Assembly (NCBI GenBank): GCA_963744905.1
Contig: CAVUUV010000006.1
Span: forward strand, 62,001-126,000
DNA: 64,000 nt
Reading direction: 5' to 3'
DNA from: DATFFO01 sp963744905
GTDB lineage: Bacteria > Actinomycetota > Acidimicrobiia > Spongiisociales > ZC4RG35
Position numbers and translations under genes: made by a program. This document shows, in pieces, positions 19,429 through 27,773 of this stretch. The notes beneath the pieces are model-generated. The model saw only the letters and a program-made list of their open reading frames with translations, ran no database searches and had not been told where the DNA came from. Each line of letters starts with the position of its first letter. The stretch's first letter is position 1.

Positions 19429-20681
19429 GCCTCCACCTCCTCCAGCACCTGGTCCAGCGAACGCGACGGGCTCCACCTGCCCACCGCCACCCCGTGTTCC
19501 CGCAGCCGGTCGATCGTCATGTCCCGCTCCATTTCCCACACCCGGCGCGCCGCCGCCCTAAGCCGATCCCGGGGTGGGCGAAGCAGGGCGGAGACCTCGA
19601 TGGCGATCACGGCCACGTCGACTCCCGAGCGGGCCAGCAGGGCGATCCTGGCCCGGACGCCCTCGTCGAGCAGGGGAGAGACGAACACCACCATGGATGG
19701 AGGTCGGATGGCCTGACCGAGGATGCGATCCACCGCCATCCACACCGGCCTCGTCGCCGCCTGGGTGTCGAGCAGCGCCGAAACCAGACGCTGGTGGTGG
19801 ATGGCGCCGGTTTCGAGCCCGAACCATCTCTGATGGCCGGCCAGCGAGATCAGCCCCACCCGGTTGCGCGCCCTGCCGTAGACGTCGACCAGAGAAGCGG
19901 CGATCCGAACCAGGAACTCCAACCCAGCCTCGGTCTCCGCCCCCGGGTCGAGGAAGGAGTCGACCACCAGGACCAGGTCGGCATTGCGATCGGCGTGGCG
20001 CTGATTGACCCACACCTGTGAGCTGCGCGCCGTGGCCCGCCAGTTGACGATCCGGGGCGAGTCGCCCGGCGCCCAAACCCGAAGCTCGGCCAACTCGAAG
20101 CCGGGGCCGCGGCGGCCGGAGACGAGATCGCCGACATGGAGGCTCGTCTCCTCGGGAGCCACCAGCCGGCGAACGGTCTGGGTGTCCGGCAACACGGTGA
20201 CCACCTCCGGGTGATCGCACCGGGCCCTGTCGAAGGTCATGCGGGAGATGCCCGTCAGCCACGCCTCGGCTCTCCCCAGCCGGTAGTTACCCCATCGTTC
20301 GAGGCGAATCCGGGCCACGGCCCGACCCTCGCCGTGGTGCAGCGGGACCACCAAGCCGGAACGCCCCGAGCGCTCCGCTCCTTCCACCGCCACGATCCGA
20401 GCCAGGGCGGGAAGACGGAGCCGGACGTGTGCGACCGCCCCCCGGCCCGAAACGGCCACCGAAACCTCCACCACCCCGCCTTCGACGGTCCGCTCGGCAT
20501 TGGTGGCGACATCGACCGAGGCGGGGGCAAGGTTCGGGGTCATCGAGTCGAGAACCAGCACCACCACCATCGGGGCCACGACCAGAACCGGGGCGGGATC
20601 GCCCAGGGCCAGAGCCGCGAAAGGAGCCACCACCGCCACGGTCACATAGACCCAGCCCCGGGCCGACAATCTCGCTCTCAC
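19395..20681 (-). CDS. DUF58 domain-containing membrane protein
   Basis: The protein has 428 residues. Two N-terminal helices (VYVTVAVVAPFAALALG and VLVVAPMVVVLVLDSM) are followed by a beta-rich region. The DUF58 core is RRGPGFELAELRVWAPGDSPRIVNWRATAR, split here by convention into GDSPRIVNWRATAR and its neighbours. A VWA-like stretch DLVLVVDSFLD follows. DUF58 proteins pair with MoxR ATPases in metal insertion or protein-complex assembly. GTG 20681 overlaps the moxR stop, so the far longer upstream reading is not used. Confidence 0.88.
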   Translation of the reverse strand: MRARLSARGWVYVTVAVVAPFAALALGDPAPVLVVAPMVVVLVLDSMTPNLAPASVDVATNAERTVEGGVVEVSVAVSGRGAVAHVRLRLPALARIVAVEGAERSGRSGLVVPLHHGEGRAVARIRLERWGNYRLGRAEAWLTGISRMTFDRARCDHPEVVTVLPDTQTVRRLVAPEETSLHVGDLVSGRRGPGFELAELRVWAPGDSPRIVNWRATARSSQVWVNQRHADRNADLVLVVDSFLDPGAETEAGLEFLVRIAASLVDVYGRARNRVGLISLAGHQRWFGLETGAIHHQRLVSALLDTQAATRPVWMAVDRILGQAIRPPSMVVFVSPLLDEGVRARIALLARSGVDVAVIAIEVSALLRPPRDRLRAAARRVWEMERDMTIDRLREHGVAVGRWSPSRSLDQVLEEVEAWRRLWRRARV

Positions 20682-21640
20682 GGGTGATGCGGGTCGACCA
20701 CCGGCACCGGAACCTGCGACAGGCAGTCCGTCACCACGGACCGCTCGTCCACACCCTGGGCCCAGGCCTCCGGCCGGAGAACCAGACGGTGGGCCAGAGC
20801 CGCGACCGCCACCGCCTGGATGTCGTCGGGGAGCAGGAAGTCGCGGCCCCCCAGCGCCGCCACGGCCCGTCCCACCTTCATCATCGCCAGCGAGCCGCGG
20901 GGGCTTGCTCCCACCCTGACCCTTCGATGAGAGCGGGTGGCGGATGCGACCGCCACGGCATATCGGCCCACCGCCTCGGAGACGTGCACCGCCTCGCACA
21001 CCGACTGCATCTGCAGGAAACGGCCCCGATCCACTATCCGATCGAGCTCCCAGCCGTCCGTGCGGCGCTCGGCCCGGTCCCGGAGGATCTTCCACTCGGA
21101 GTCGCCATCGGGATAGCCCACATCCACCCGCACCATGAACCGGTCGAGCTGCGCTTCCGGCAGCGGATACGTCCCTTCGTACTCGATCGGATTCTGCGTC
21201 GCCACCACCAGGAAAGGAGCCTCCAGGGGATGGGTCACCCCGTCGACCGTCACCTGGCGCTCCTGCATCGCCTCCAGCAGGGCAGCTTGAGTCTTGGCCG
21301 GGGCCCGGTTGATCTCGTCGGCCAGGAGCAGGTTGGTGAACACCGGGCCCGGTCGAAAGGCGGGCCGATTGTCCCCCGGGCCGAACACCACCGAACCGGT
21401 GATGTCCATCGGCATCAGGTCCGGGGTGAACTGGATCCGATTGTGACCCAGACCGGTGGCCGCCGCCAGAGCCCGCAGCGAAAGGGTTTTGCCCAACCCG
21501 GGGAGATCCTCCACCAGCACGTGCCCGTCGGCCAGAGCCGCAGCCAGCATGAGCTGGAGGACATGTCGCTTGCCGATCACCACCTTCTCGACCTCGTCGA
21601 GGATGGCCGACCCGAGCCGGGCCAGGTCATCGGAGGTCAC
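20678..21640 (-). CDS. MoxR-family AAA+ ATPase
   Basis: The protein has 320 residues. It has Walker A DLPGLGKT, Walker B LLADEINRAPAKTQAALLEAM (read as LLADEINRAP), sensor ATQNPIEYEGTYPLPEAQLD (ATQNP), and the C-terminal lid GASPRGSLAMMKV. MoxR ATPases act as chaperones for complexes with VWA-type partners, here the DUF58 protein next door. Start GTG 21640 is coupled by GTGA to the gene before it. Confidence 0.93.
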   Translation of the reverse strand: MTSDDLARLGSAILDEVEKVVIGKRHVLQLMLAAALADGHVLVEDLPGLGKTLSLRALAAATGLGHNRIQFTPDLMPMDITGSVVFGPGDNRPAFRPGPVFTNLLLADEINRAPAKTQAALLEAMQERQVTVDGVTHPLEAPFLVVATQNPIEYEGTYPLPEAQLDRFMVRVDVGYPDGDSEWKILRDRAERRTDGWELDRIVDRGRFLQMQSVCEAVHVSEAVGRYAVAVASATRSHRRVRVGASPRGSLAMMKVGRAVAALGGRDFLLPDDIQAVAVAALAHRLVLRPEAWAQGVDERSVVTDCLSQVPVPVVDPHHP

Positions 21641-22101
21641 AGCCGGCTGATGCGGTCGATCAGCATCTCCACCTCCTCGGGTGTAACGGGCCCGGAGCCG
21701 TTGAGCACCCGGGCCGCCTCCTCGCCCAACAGCCGCCGACTCTCGCCGGCAACGTCCTCGGCTTCCAGACCGCCGCGATGGGCGACGAGAGCCGCCAGAC
21801 GTCTTCTCAGCCGTACCTCGTCACCAAGTCTGGGATCGCCCGCTCCGGCCACCTCCAGTTCGAGTGAGAGCAACGCGGCAGGGGGGCGGATCCGCCGTCT
21901 TGCCCAGATCGGCCTCGGGGAGGACTCCTCCACCGGCTGGCCGGGCATCCGGCGCCACATGGTCGCCGCCAGAGCCGTCACCAGGAGCAGCTCCCAAAGC
22001 AGATTGGCGGGAGGGCCGGTCATGTGGACAACGGCCAGCGCCCCGGCCAGCACCGCCACCAGGGCCGTGGTCCGGGCCAGGGTCCTAGTCGTCCCTGGCA
22101 T
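21637..22101 (-). CDS. small membrane protein of the MoxR-DUF58 cluster
   Basis: The protein has 154 residues from ATG 22101. Two hydrophobic helices (TTALVAVLAGALAVVHM and NLLWELLLVTALAATMW) are followed by a charged, helical cytosolic tail ending EVEMLIDRISRL. It overlaps the DUF4129 gene by 17 bases and moxR by 4. I do not recognise the family. The position between DUF4129 and MoxR genes is typical for such accessory membrane proteins. Confidence 0.7.
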   Translation of the reverse strand: MPGTTRTLARTTALVAVLAGALAVVHMTGPPANLLWELLLVTALAATMWRRMPGQPVEESSPRPIWARRRIRPPAALLSLELEVAGAGDPRLGDEVRLRRRLAALVAHRGGLEAEDVAGESRRLLGEEAARVLNGSGPVTPEEVEMLIDRISRL

Positions 22102-22933
22102 GGGACAAGCCTTCCCGTATCTGCTTGGAGAGCTGCTCGGCGGATGTCGCTTCGGATCCGCTTGTCGGGTGGATCGAGAAGCGAGCCCGGTTGTACAGAT
22201 CGGCCAGGAGCCCGGTCGGCCCTTCCTGTTCCGATCCGGCCAGGCGCATGAGGTGGGAGGTGACGGTCTCCGAGCCGGCCCGGGCGACTCCCACCTCCGC
22301 CGCCCGGCCCGCCACCCGGCGGTAGGCAGCCAGGACCCGGGACCGGGTGTCGCCCGGGTCCGGAGAGGATTCGATCCAGGCTCTTGGAGGCTGCGAGGGA
22401 ACAGTCGGTATATACCGACCGGCCCGGCCCGACCAGGTCCGCCGCCTGAACATGGCGAAGGCCAGGACGGCAACCGCGGCCGCAATCAGAACCCAGACGT
22501 CGGGGCCGGCCACCGGCACCGCATCGGATGTGGGGACGGCCGGATCCGCCGTCGTAGTGACGGTGGGGAGCACGGGCTCGCTGGCGCCGGGGCCGCCGAA
22601 GTGGAGGCTGGGTAGGACGAGGAGGGCCACGGCGGCCACTACCACCAGGGCCGCCAGCGTCGCCCAGGGAGACACCGGGTCCCGGCTCCGTCTGCGTCTG
22701 GCCACCCTGGGACGGATCAGCCAGCGGTAGATCGCAGCCAGGAGCACCGCTGCATATAGGAGGCGCATGGTGGGCCCGACCAGGTCCGCCACGACATCGG
22801 GGTCGATTCCCGGAGGCGGTGCCGACTCCGTGCCCGGTAGGCCCGTGGCGACGACGGCGACCACAGTGAGGAGTACCGCCACCAGAGCGGCGGCGCCCAC
22901 GGGCACCCACCTCGAACCGGCGAACCGCTTCAT
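22085..22933 (-). CDS. DUF4129 domain-containing membrane protein
   Basis: The protein has 282 residues from ATG 22933; GTG 22969 in frame is an alternative. There are about four helices (near 9-32, 48-67, 85-104 and 138-156). The C-terminal cytosolic domain is DUF4129: TRSRVLAAYRRVAG, then LYNRARFSIHP. DUF4129 proteins (transglutaminase-associated) recur beside MoxR and DUF58 genes, as here. The function is not established. Confidence 0.82.
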   Translation of the reverse strand: MKRFAGSRWVPVGAAALVAVLLTVVAVVATGLPGTESAPPPGIDPDVVADLVGPTMRLLYAAVLLAAIYRWLIRPRVARRRRSRDPVSPWATLAALVVVAAVALLVLPSLHFGGPGASEPVLPTVTTTADPAVPTSDAVPVAGPDVWVLIAAAVAVLAFAMFRRRTWSGRAGRYIPTVPSQPPRAWIESSPDPGDTRSRVLAAYRRVAGRAAEVGVARAGSETVTSHLMRLAGSEQEGPTGLLADLYNRARFSIHPTSGSEATSAEQLSKQIREGLSHARDD

Positions 22934-22985
22934 GACCACGAACCCTAACGACCGGGGCCATCGCGTCACCTCCGCTGGTCCGCCT

Positions 22986-23696
22986 TCAGCGGACGGCGAC
23001 CACCTCGAGGGCCAGATCGACGGCCTCGGTCAGCGAGCCGGCCACCGGCACTCCGACCGCTTCCAGGTCGTGGCGATGGTGGGAACCCCCGTCGAACAGC
23101 ACGGCCCTGGCCCCCACCGCCGAGGCGGCGGCGGCGTCATCGGGCACGTCTCCGACCACCACGACGGTGGCCGGATCCAGCTCCAGAGCTTCCAGATGCC
23201 CGGCCAGCGAGGTTGCCTTCCCGGCCCCGCGGTTTCCCTGTGAGCCACGGACGGCGTCGAAGTAGCCCGTCACTCCGAGGCGATCGACGATCCCGACCAG
23301 GTGCTCGTGGGGAGCCATGGATAGGACAGATTGGCGAAGGCCGCGGTCGCGGGCAGTATCGAGAGCAACTCCCGCATCGGGAGCCAGCCCGACCGTGTCC
23401 ACCCGGCAAAAGTAGGCCTGATGGAACAGCTCGTTGATGCGCAGCCACTCCGCATCCGTGACGCGGCGGCCGAGGAGGCGTTCGTAGAAGAGGTTGACCG
23501 GGCGGGTGTAGTGGTTGCGGTACCCTTCGGCATCGATCGGGGAGGCGCCGTAGGCCGCCAGGCCGACATTGACCGCCTCGACCACGATCGGGAGGTCGTC
23601 GAGAAGGGTCCCGTTCCAGTCCCAGATCAGATGCCCCGATCCCGAGGTGGTGGGGCGATGAACGGGTGCCGGGACCGGTCCGCCGGGGAGGCTCAC
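22986..23696 (-). CDS. HAD-superfamily hydrolase, phosphoglycolate-phosphatase-like
   Basis: The protein has 236 residues. HAD motif I is IWDWNGTLLDD (nucleophile Asp in DWNGT). Motif II is LSMAPHEH (Ser), and the motif III/IV region GAGKATSLAG...VVVGDVPDD supplies the Lys and the acidic pair. A helical cap lies between motifs I and II. It probably dephosphorylates a small metabolite. GTG 23696 overlaps the recR stop. Confidence 0.85.
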   Translation of the reverse strand: MSLPGGPVPAPVHRPTTSGSGHLIWDWNGTLLDDLPIVVEAVNVGLAAYGASPIDAEGYRNHYTRPVNLFYERLLGRRVTDAEWLRINELFHQAYFCRVDTVGLAPDAGVALDTARDRGLRQSVLSMAPHEHLVGIVDRLGVTGYFDAVRGSQGNRGAGKATSLAGHLEALELDPATVVVVGDVPDDAAAASAVGARAVLFDGGSHHRHDLEAVGVPVAGSLTEAVDLALEVVAVR

Positions 23697-24286
23697 AGCT
23701 CCATGCGCCCGACCAGGGCGCGGCCCAGAGTCAGTTCATCGGCGTAGTCGAGGTCGCCCCCCACCGGCAAGCCGGAAGCGAGGCGGGTCACCCGCACTCC
23801 CAGGGGCTTGAACTCGCGGGCCAGGTACATGGCGGTGGCATCGCCCTCCATGGTGGGATTGGTGGCGGCGATCAACTCGGTGATCTCTTCGTCGGCGATG
23901 CGGTCCTTCAGCTCGGCGAAGCGAAGCTGGTCCGGTCCCACCCCATTGATAGGAGAGATGGCTCCACCCAGCACGTGATAGCGGCCCCGGAACTCCTGGG
24001 TCCGCTCCACGACCGGTATGTCCTGGGGACGCTCCACCACACACACGACGTGAGGGTCCCTGCGGGCGTCGCGACAGATCGAGCACTCCTCTGCACCGGT
24101 CATGTTGAAACAGCGCCGGCAGGGATGCACCTGATCGCGCAGGTCCGAGATGGCCCGGGAGAGGCGACGGGCGTCTGCCTCCTCCACCGCCAGGAGGTGG
24201 AAGGCGAGACGCTGAGCCGTCTTGTTTCCCACCCCGGGAAGGCGGGACAGCTCATCGACGAGGCGCTGGACGGGACCTTCGAACAT
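23693..24286 (-). CDS. recR: recombination mediator protein RecR
   Basis: The protein has 197 residues. It has the helix-hairpin-helix LSRLPGVGNKTAQRLAFHL, a C4 zinc finger (CRRC...CSIC), the Toprim segment VCVVERPQDIPVVERT, and the C-terminal TRLASGLPVGGDLDYADE. It loads RecA with RecFO during gap repair. ATG 24286 overlaps the ybaB stop (TGATG), which fixes the start and excludes the longer upstream reading. Confidence 0.97.
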   Translation of the reverse strand: MFEGPVQRLVDELSRLPGVGNKTAQRLAFHLLAVEEADARRLSRAISDLRDQVHPCRRCFNMTGAEECSICRDARRDPHVVCVVERPQDIPVVERTQEFRGRYHVLGGAISPINGVGPDQLRFAELKDRIADEEITELIAATNPTMEGDATAMYLAREFKPLGVRVTRLASGLPVGGDLDYADELTLGRALVGRMEL

Positions 24287-24609
24287 CAGCCCAGCAGGCC
24301 ACCCAGGTCGAGGCCGCCGGCCAGACCCCCGAACTGGTCGCCGGCCGCGTCCGAAGCGGCCCTCATGGCCTGGTTCACCGCCGCCACCACCAGATCCTGG
24401 AGCATCTCGACATCGTCGGGATCGACCACGGAGGGGTCGATGGCGACGCTGACCAGGTGCTGGGCGCCCGAGACCGTGGCAGTCACGACTCCCCCGCCGG
24501 CCGAGCCATCGAACTTCTGGCCGGCCAGCTCCTCCTGAGCAGCGGCGAGTTGCTCCTGCATCTTCTGGGCCTGCTGCAAGAGCTGGCGCATATCGGGCTG
24601 ACGGTTCAT
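24286..24609 (-). CDS. YbaB/EbfC-family nucleoid-associated protein
   Basis: The protein has 107 residues from ATG 24609. The N-terminal coiled coil MRQLLQQAQKMQEQLAAAQ is followed by the beta core GGGVVTATVSGAQHLVSVAI and the C-terminal VVAAVNQAMRAASD. It forms DNA-binding dimers and lies in the conserved dnaX-ybaB-recR order. The frame stays open upstream to a GTG at 25014 through a membrane-protein-like sequence, see the next entry. Confidence 0.93.
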   Translation of the reverse strand: MNRQPDMRQLLQQAQKMQEQLAAAQEELAGQKFDGSAGGGVVTATVSGAQHLVSVAIDPSVVDPDDVEMLQDLVVAAVNQAMRAASDAAGDQFGGLAGGLDLGGLLG

Positions 24610-25014
24610 GATTCGGATTCCCCACGGTTCGGCTGCGGTCCCACACAGGGTAGTGATCGACGGGCGTTGAGCCTGCGCACTCCCGGCGAACAGTGTGGCC
24701 TCAGGAATCGACCAGAACGGAGGTGTGCATGCCCTTTTGGCAGTGGTCGACCAGGCCGTGTCGGTCTGGACCACGATTCGACAGGTGAGCTGGTAACTGC
24801 CCGGGGGAAGGTCGAGATCCAGAGTCGCCTCGTCCCCTGTGGGGAGAACATCCGACGCTGCCACAACGGTCCCGCTGGGTCGGGTGGCGCTGGCCTGGTA
24901 GATCCCGGCGGCTAGTCCCAACGCCACCGCACCCACGAAACAGAGGATGGCGGCCGCCATCCAGACCGAGCCGGCGCGACGCACCAGGCTGCGTGGCGGG
25001 TTGACGGACTTCAC
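24610..25014 (-). CDS. possible small membrane protein in frame with ybaB
   Basis: GTG 25014 opens about 135 codons that run without a stop into YbaB. A charged start is followed by a hydrophobic helix (VWMAAAILCFVGAVALGLAAG) and then an extracytoplasmic-looking beta segment (EATLDLDLPPGSYQLTC). The last 50 codons look less protein-like. It may be a separate gene whose stop was lost, or a frameshifted gene. A real membrane-anchored YbaB fusion would be unexpected. No family is recognised. Confidence 0.35.
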
Positions 25015-25057
25015 GTAAACCGATTGGCACCGGCCGACGCCCTCTTGAGAGGACCAA

Positions 25058-25075
25058 CCCCGGCCAGGGCCGGGG
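25058..25075 (-). terminator. hairpin after dnaX
   Basis: CCCCGGCC (25058-25065) pairs with GGCCGGGG (25068-25075) over a two-base loop, just downstream of the dnaX stop. It may attenuate rather than end transcription into ybaB-recR. Confidence 0.55.
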
Positions 25076-25080
25076 ACGGC

Positions 25081-26808
25081 TCAGTCGTCGTCGATCAGTT
25101 CCGCACCCAGCTCGTTGGCCAGGAGTTGAGCCGGGTCCACCTCATCGGAGGAGCCCTCGAGCAGATCCTCCGGGGCCAGGTCGACCTCCTCGCCCCCTTC
25201 TCCGACCGAACCACCGTCACCGGAGGAGATGAAGCGAACCGTGACCGGTCGCTCCAGCAGGTCCCCGGCCTTGGTGGCCACCACCTTGGCGATGGCCGGA
25301 TCGTCCTGGAGATTCTCCAGATGAAACAGGTGCGGAACCTGGAGGATGATGGCCGACCCGTCCACCCCGGCCGGCACCACCTCGCGAAACAATGCCCAGC
25401 GACGGGCCCCGAGCACATCACGGAGGCTTCCGAACAGGCCGGGCCATATCGACTGGAGCTGGGCGAACTGGAGAGGCGGACCCGCCGGAGCCTCAGCCTC
25501 GGCGGGCGAGTCGGGCTCGGGGGACTCGGGCGTCTTCTCGGTCGTTTCCTCGGGCCGTGGTTCGGGGACCCGGGGGGTCGCCTCGGGCCTGTCCAGATGG
25601 CGTTCGGGGGAAGGGGCGGACGGCTCTGATGGGCGAGGGACGTCCTCGGCCATGGCTTCGACCCGTCGCTCCAGCCGTCCGATGCGCGAGGCCAGTGCGT
25701 CGGGATCGGAGGTCACCTCGGGACGGGTCAGCTTGATCAGCGCCAGCTCGATCATCAGACGCTCCTCGCGCCCCTCGCGCAGACGAACCAGCGCCTCTCC
25801 CAGGACGTCCACCGCCCGCAACACGTCAGCGGCAGGCAGGGCGGTGGCGGTCTTCTTCCACGACTCGATCACGTCGGAGGGCTCGTCGGCGATCTCTTCC
25901 AGGTTGGGGGCGTAATGGGCCAGGAAGACGCCCCGGAAGAACGAGATCCCCTCGGCGGTGAACCGGCGCAGATCGACGCCGTCGGCGGCCAGCCGGGCAA
26001 TCAGGTGCAGGGCCGAGGTGGCGTCGTGCGATCCGACCGCTTCGGCCAGCTGGGCGTAGGCCTCCCAGTCGGCCAGGCCCAGGGCCCTTCTCACCCCGGC
26101 CGTGTCCACGGTGCCGCCACCCAGGGCGGCCACCTGCTCCAGGAGACTGAGCGAGTCGCGGGCAGACCCGGCCGCATGACGGGCCACGGCCACCAGGGCG
26201 GTCGGGTCGACCTCATAGCCTTCCAGGTCGGCGATCCGACCCAAATGGGCGGCCAGCGCCTCGACGGGGATGGGATGGAAATCGAAGCGCTGGCTGCGAG
26301 AACGGATCGTGTCAAGGAGCTTGTAGGGCTCGGTGGTGGCGAGGACGAAGTAGACGTGGTCGGGCGGTTCCTCCAGGGTCTTGAGCAGAGCGTTTCCGGC
26401 CGCCTTGGAGAGCATGTGGGCCTCGTCGAGGATGAAAACCCGCTGGGAGCCGGCATGGGAGGCGACCGTCGTCACCGACACCCGGATGTCGCGGATGTCC
26501 TCGACCGAGTTGTGGCTGGCCGCATCGAGCTCCATGACGTCGAAGGAAGACCCGTCGGTGATGGACAGGCAGCTCTCACATTCGTTGCATGGAGAGCCGT
26601 CGGGGTGACGGTTCTCGCAGTTGAGGGCCTTGGCCAGAATGCGAGCCGTGGTGGTCTTGCCCGTCCCCCGGGGCCCGGCGAACAGGTAGGCGTGGGCCAC
26701 CCGGCCCTCGGCCACCTCCCGGGAGAGAGTGGCGGTGACGTGACCCTGGCCCACCACCTCATCGAAGCTCTGTGGCCGGTACTTTCGATACAGCGCCTGA
26801 TACTCCAT
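25081..26808 (-). CDS. dnaX: DNA polymerase III subunit gamma/tau
   Basis: The protein has 575 residues from ATG 26808. It starts MEYQALYRKYRPQSFDEVVG, with Walker A GPRGTGKTTT and a zinc module of four Cys between about residues 64 and 80. Walker B is FILDEAHML, and sensor motifs and the gamma lid follow. After residue 400 comes a Pro/Glu-rich linker, then a tau-like C-terminal domain. It loads the sliding clamp and organises the replisome. An in-frame extension to 26937 is rejected because it precedes the family start and crosses the palindrome at 26858. Confidence 0.95.
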   Translation of the reverse strand: MEYQALYRKYRPQSFDEVVGQGHVTATLSREVAEGRVAHAYLFAGPRGTGKTTTARILAKALNCENRHPDGSPCNECESCLSITDGSSFDVMELDAASHNSVEDIRDIRVSVTTVASHAGSQRVFILDEAHMLSKAAGNALLKTLEEPPDHVYFVLATTEPYKLLDTIRSRSQRFDFHPIPVEALAAHLGRIADLEGYEVDPTALVAVARHAAGSARDSLSLLEQVAALGGGTVDTAGVRRALGLADWEAYAQLAEAVGSHDATSALHLIARLAADGVDLRRFTAEGISFFRGVFLAHYAPNLEEIADEPSDVIESWKKTATALPAADVLRAVDVLGEALVRLREGREERLMIELALIKLTRPEVTSDPDALASRIGRLERRVEAMAEDVPRPSEPSAPSPERHLDRPEATPRVPEPRPEETTEKTPESPEPDSPAEAEAPAGPPLQFAQLQSIWPGLFGSLRDVLGARRWALFREVVPAGVDGSAIILQVPHLFHLENLQDDPAIAKVVATKAGDLLERPVTVRFISSGDGGSVGEGGEEVDLAPEDLLEGSSDEVDPAQLLANELGAELIDDD

Positions 26809-26857
26809 GCACCCAAGACGGTACCGAGGTCGCCCGCCTCCTGACAACGGGGTCCCT

Positions 26858-26900
26858 CTGTGAACGTTTTCGGCGCCCGGCGCCGAAAAACGGTTCACAG
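26858..26900. repeat. TGTGAACG palindrome family, copy 2
   Basis: The left arm TGTGAACGTTTTCGGCGCC at 26859-26877 equals the arm at 11186. The right arm carries two extra bases. It lies between the divergent dnaX and ABC ATPase starts, so here it cannot be a simple terminator for an upstream gene. Confidence 0.8.
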
Positions 26901-26969
26901 AAGTCCGCTTTTCCGCCCGGGACGGGTTCTCGCTCACGTTGTGGCGACGAAACGCCGATACTGGTGGCG

Positions 26970-27773
26970 GTGATTACCTCTCTGGACAGAACCTTCGATG
27001 ATGTCGCCCCGGCGGTGTGGACCCACCAGCTCGTGCGCCGCTTCGGTCGGATGAACGCCGTCGACCAGCTCGATCTCGCCATTCGCCCCGGTGAGTTCTA
27101 CGGCCTCCTGGGCCAGAACGGGGCCGGCAAGACCACCACGATCAAGATGATCGTCGGTCTGCTTCGCCCCACCTCGGGACGAACCGGCATCGGCGAGTTC
27201 GACACCTGGAAGTCTCCCCTGGAGGTGAAGCGCCGCATCGGGGTACTCCCCGAGGAGTTCAACCTCTACGAGCGTCTCACCGGAGCCGAGCTGCTGGACT
27301 TCACCGCCGCCCTGCACGGGGTGCCCAAGCCCGACGCCGTGACCCGCCGCGACGACCTGCTGGGGATACTCGATCTGGAAGACGATGCCGGCAAGCTGGT
27401 TCGCGACTACTCACGGGGAATGCGCAAGAAGGTGGCCCTGGCCGCCGCCATCATCGCCCGGCCCCCGGTGCTGTTCCTCGACGAGCCCTTCGAAGGGGTC
27501 GACGCCGTGTCCGCCCGCCTCATCCGCCGGCTCCTCTCCCGCTACACCGAGCTGGGCGCCACCATCGTGTTCTCCTCCCACGAGATGCATCTGGTGGAGA
27601 AGCTGTGCACCCGGATCGGGATCATGAGCCACGGCAAGCTCATGCTGGAGGACACCCCGGCCGGCCTGTGCGCCCGGATGGGGGTCTCGAGCGTGGAGGA
27701 CGCTTTCATCGCCGCCGTCGGTGGCACCGACGAGGAGCGAGAACTGTCATGGTTCGAGAGCTCTTCGGCCTGA
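26970..27773 (+). CDS. ABC transporter ATP-binding protein
   Basis: The protein has 267 residues from GTG 26970; GTG 26964 is also possible. Walker A is GQNGAGKTTT, signature YSRGMRKKVALA (a variant of LSGGQ) and Walker B VLFLDEPFEGVD, followed by the switch His in SSHEMHLVEKL. This is the class that drives exporters with separate permeases (CcmA/NatA-like). The next gene overlaps by 25 bases and is its permease. The cargo is unknown. Confidence 0.9.
   Translation: MITSLDRTFDDVAPAVWTHQLVRRFGRMNAVDQLDLAIRPGEFYGLLGQNGAGKTTTIKMIVGLLRPTSGRTGIGEFDTWKSPLEVKRRIGVLPEEFNLYERLTGAELLDFTAALHGVPKPDAVTRRDDLLGILDLEDDAGKLVRDYSRGMRKKVALAAAIIARPPVLFLDEPFEGVDAVSARLIRRLLSRYTELGATIVFSSHEMHLVEKLCTRIGIMSHGKLMLEDTPAGLCARMGVSSVEDAFIAAVGGTDEERELSWFESSSA

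Noticed and set aside
20429..22615. Plus-strand open frame of 728 codons opposite the MoxR-DUF58 genes
   Set aside because: It spans several real minus-strand genes with clear family motifs and has shadow-type Arg/Pro/His composition.
26772..26969. N-terminal extension of the ABC ATPase upstream of 26970
   Set aside because: It overlaps the start of dnaX and the palindrome at 26858 and precedes the family N-terminus.
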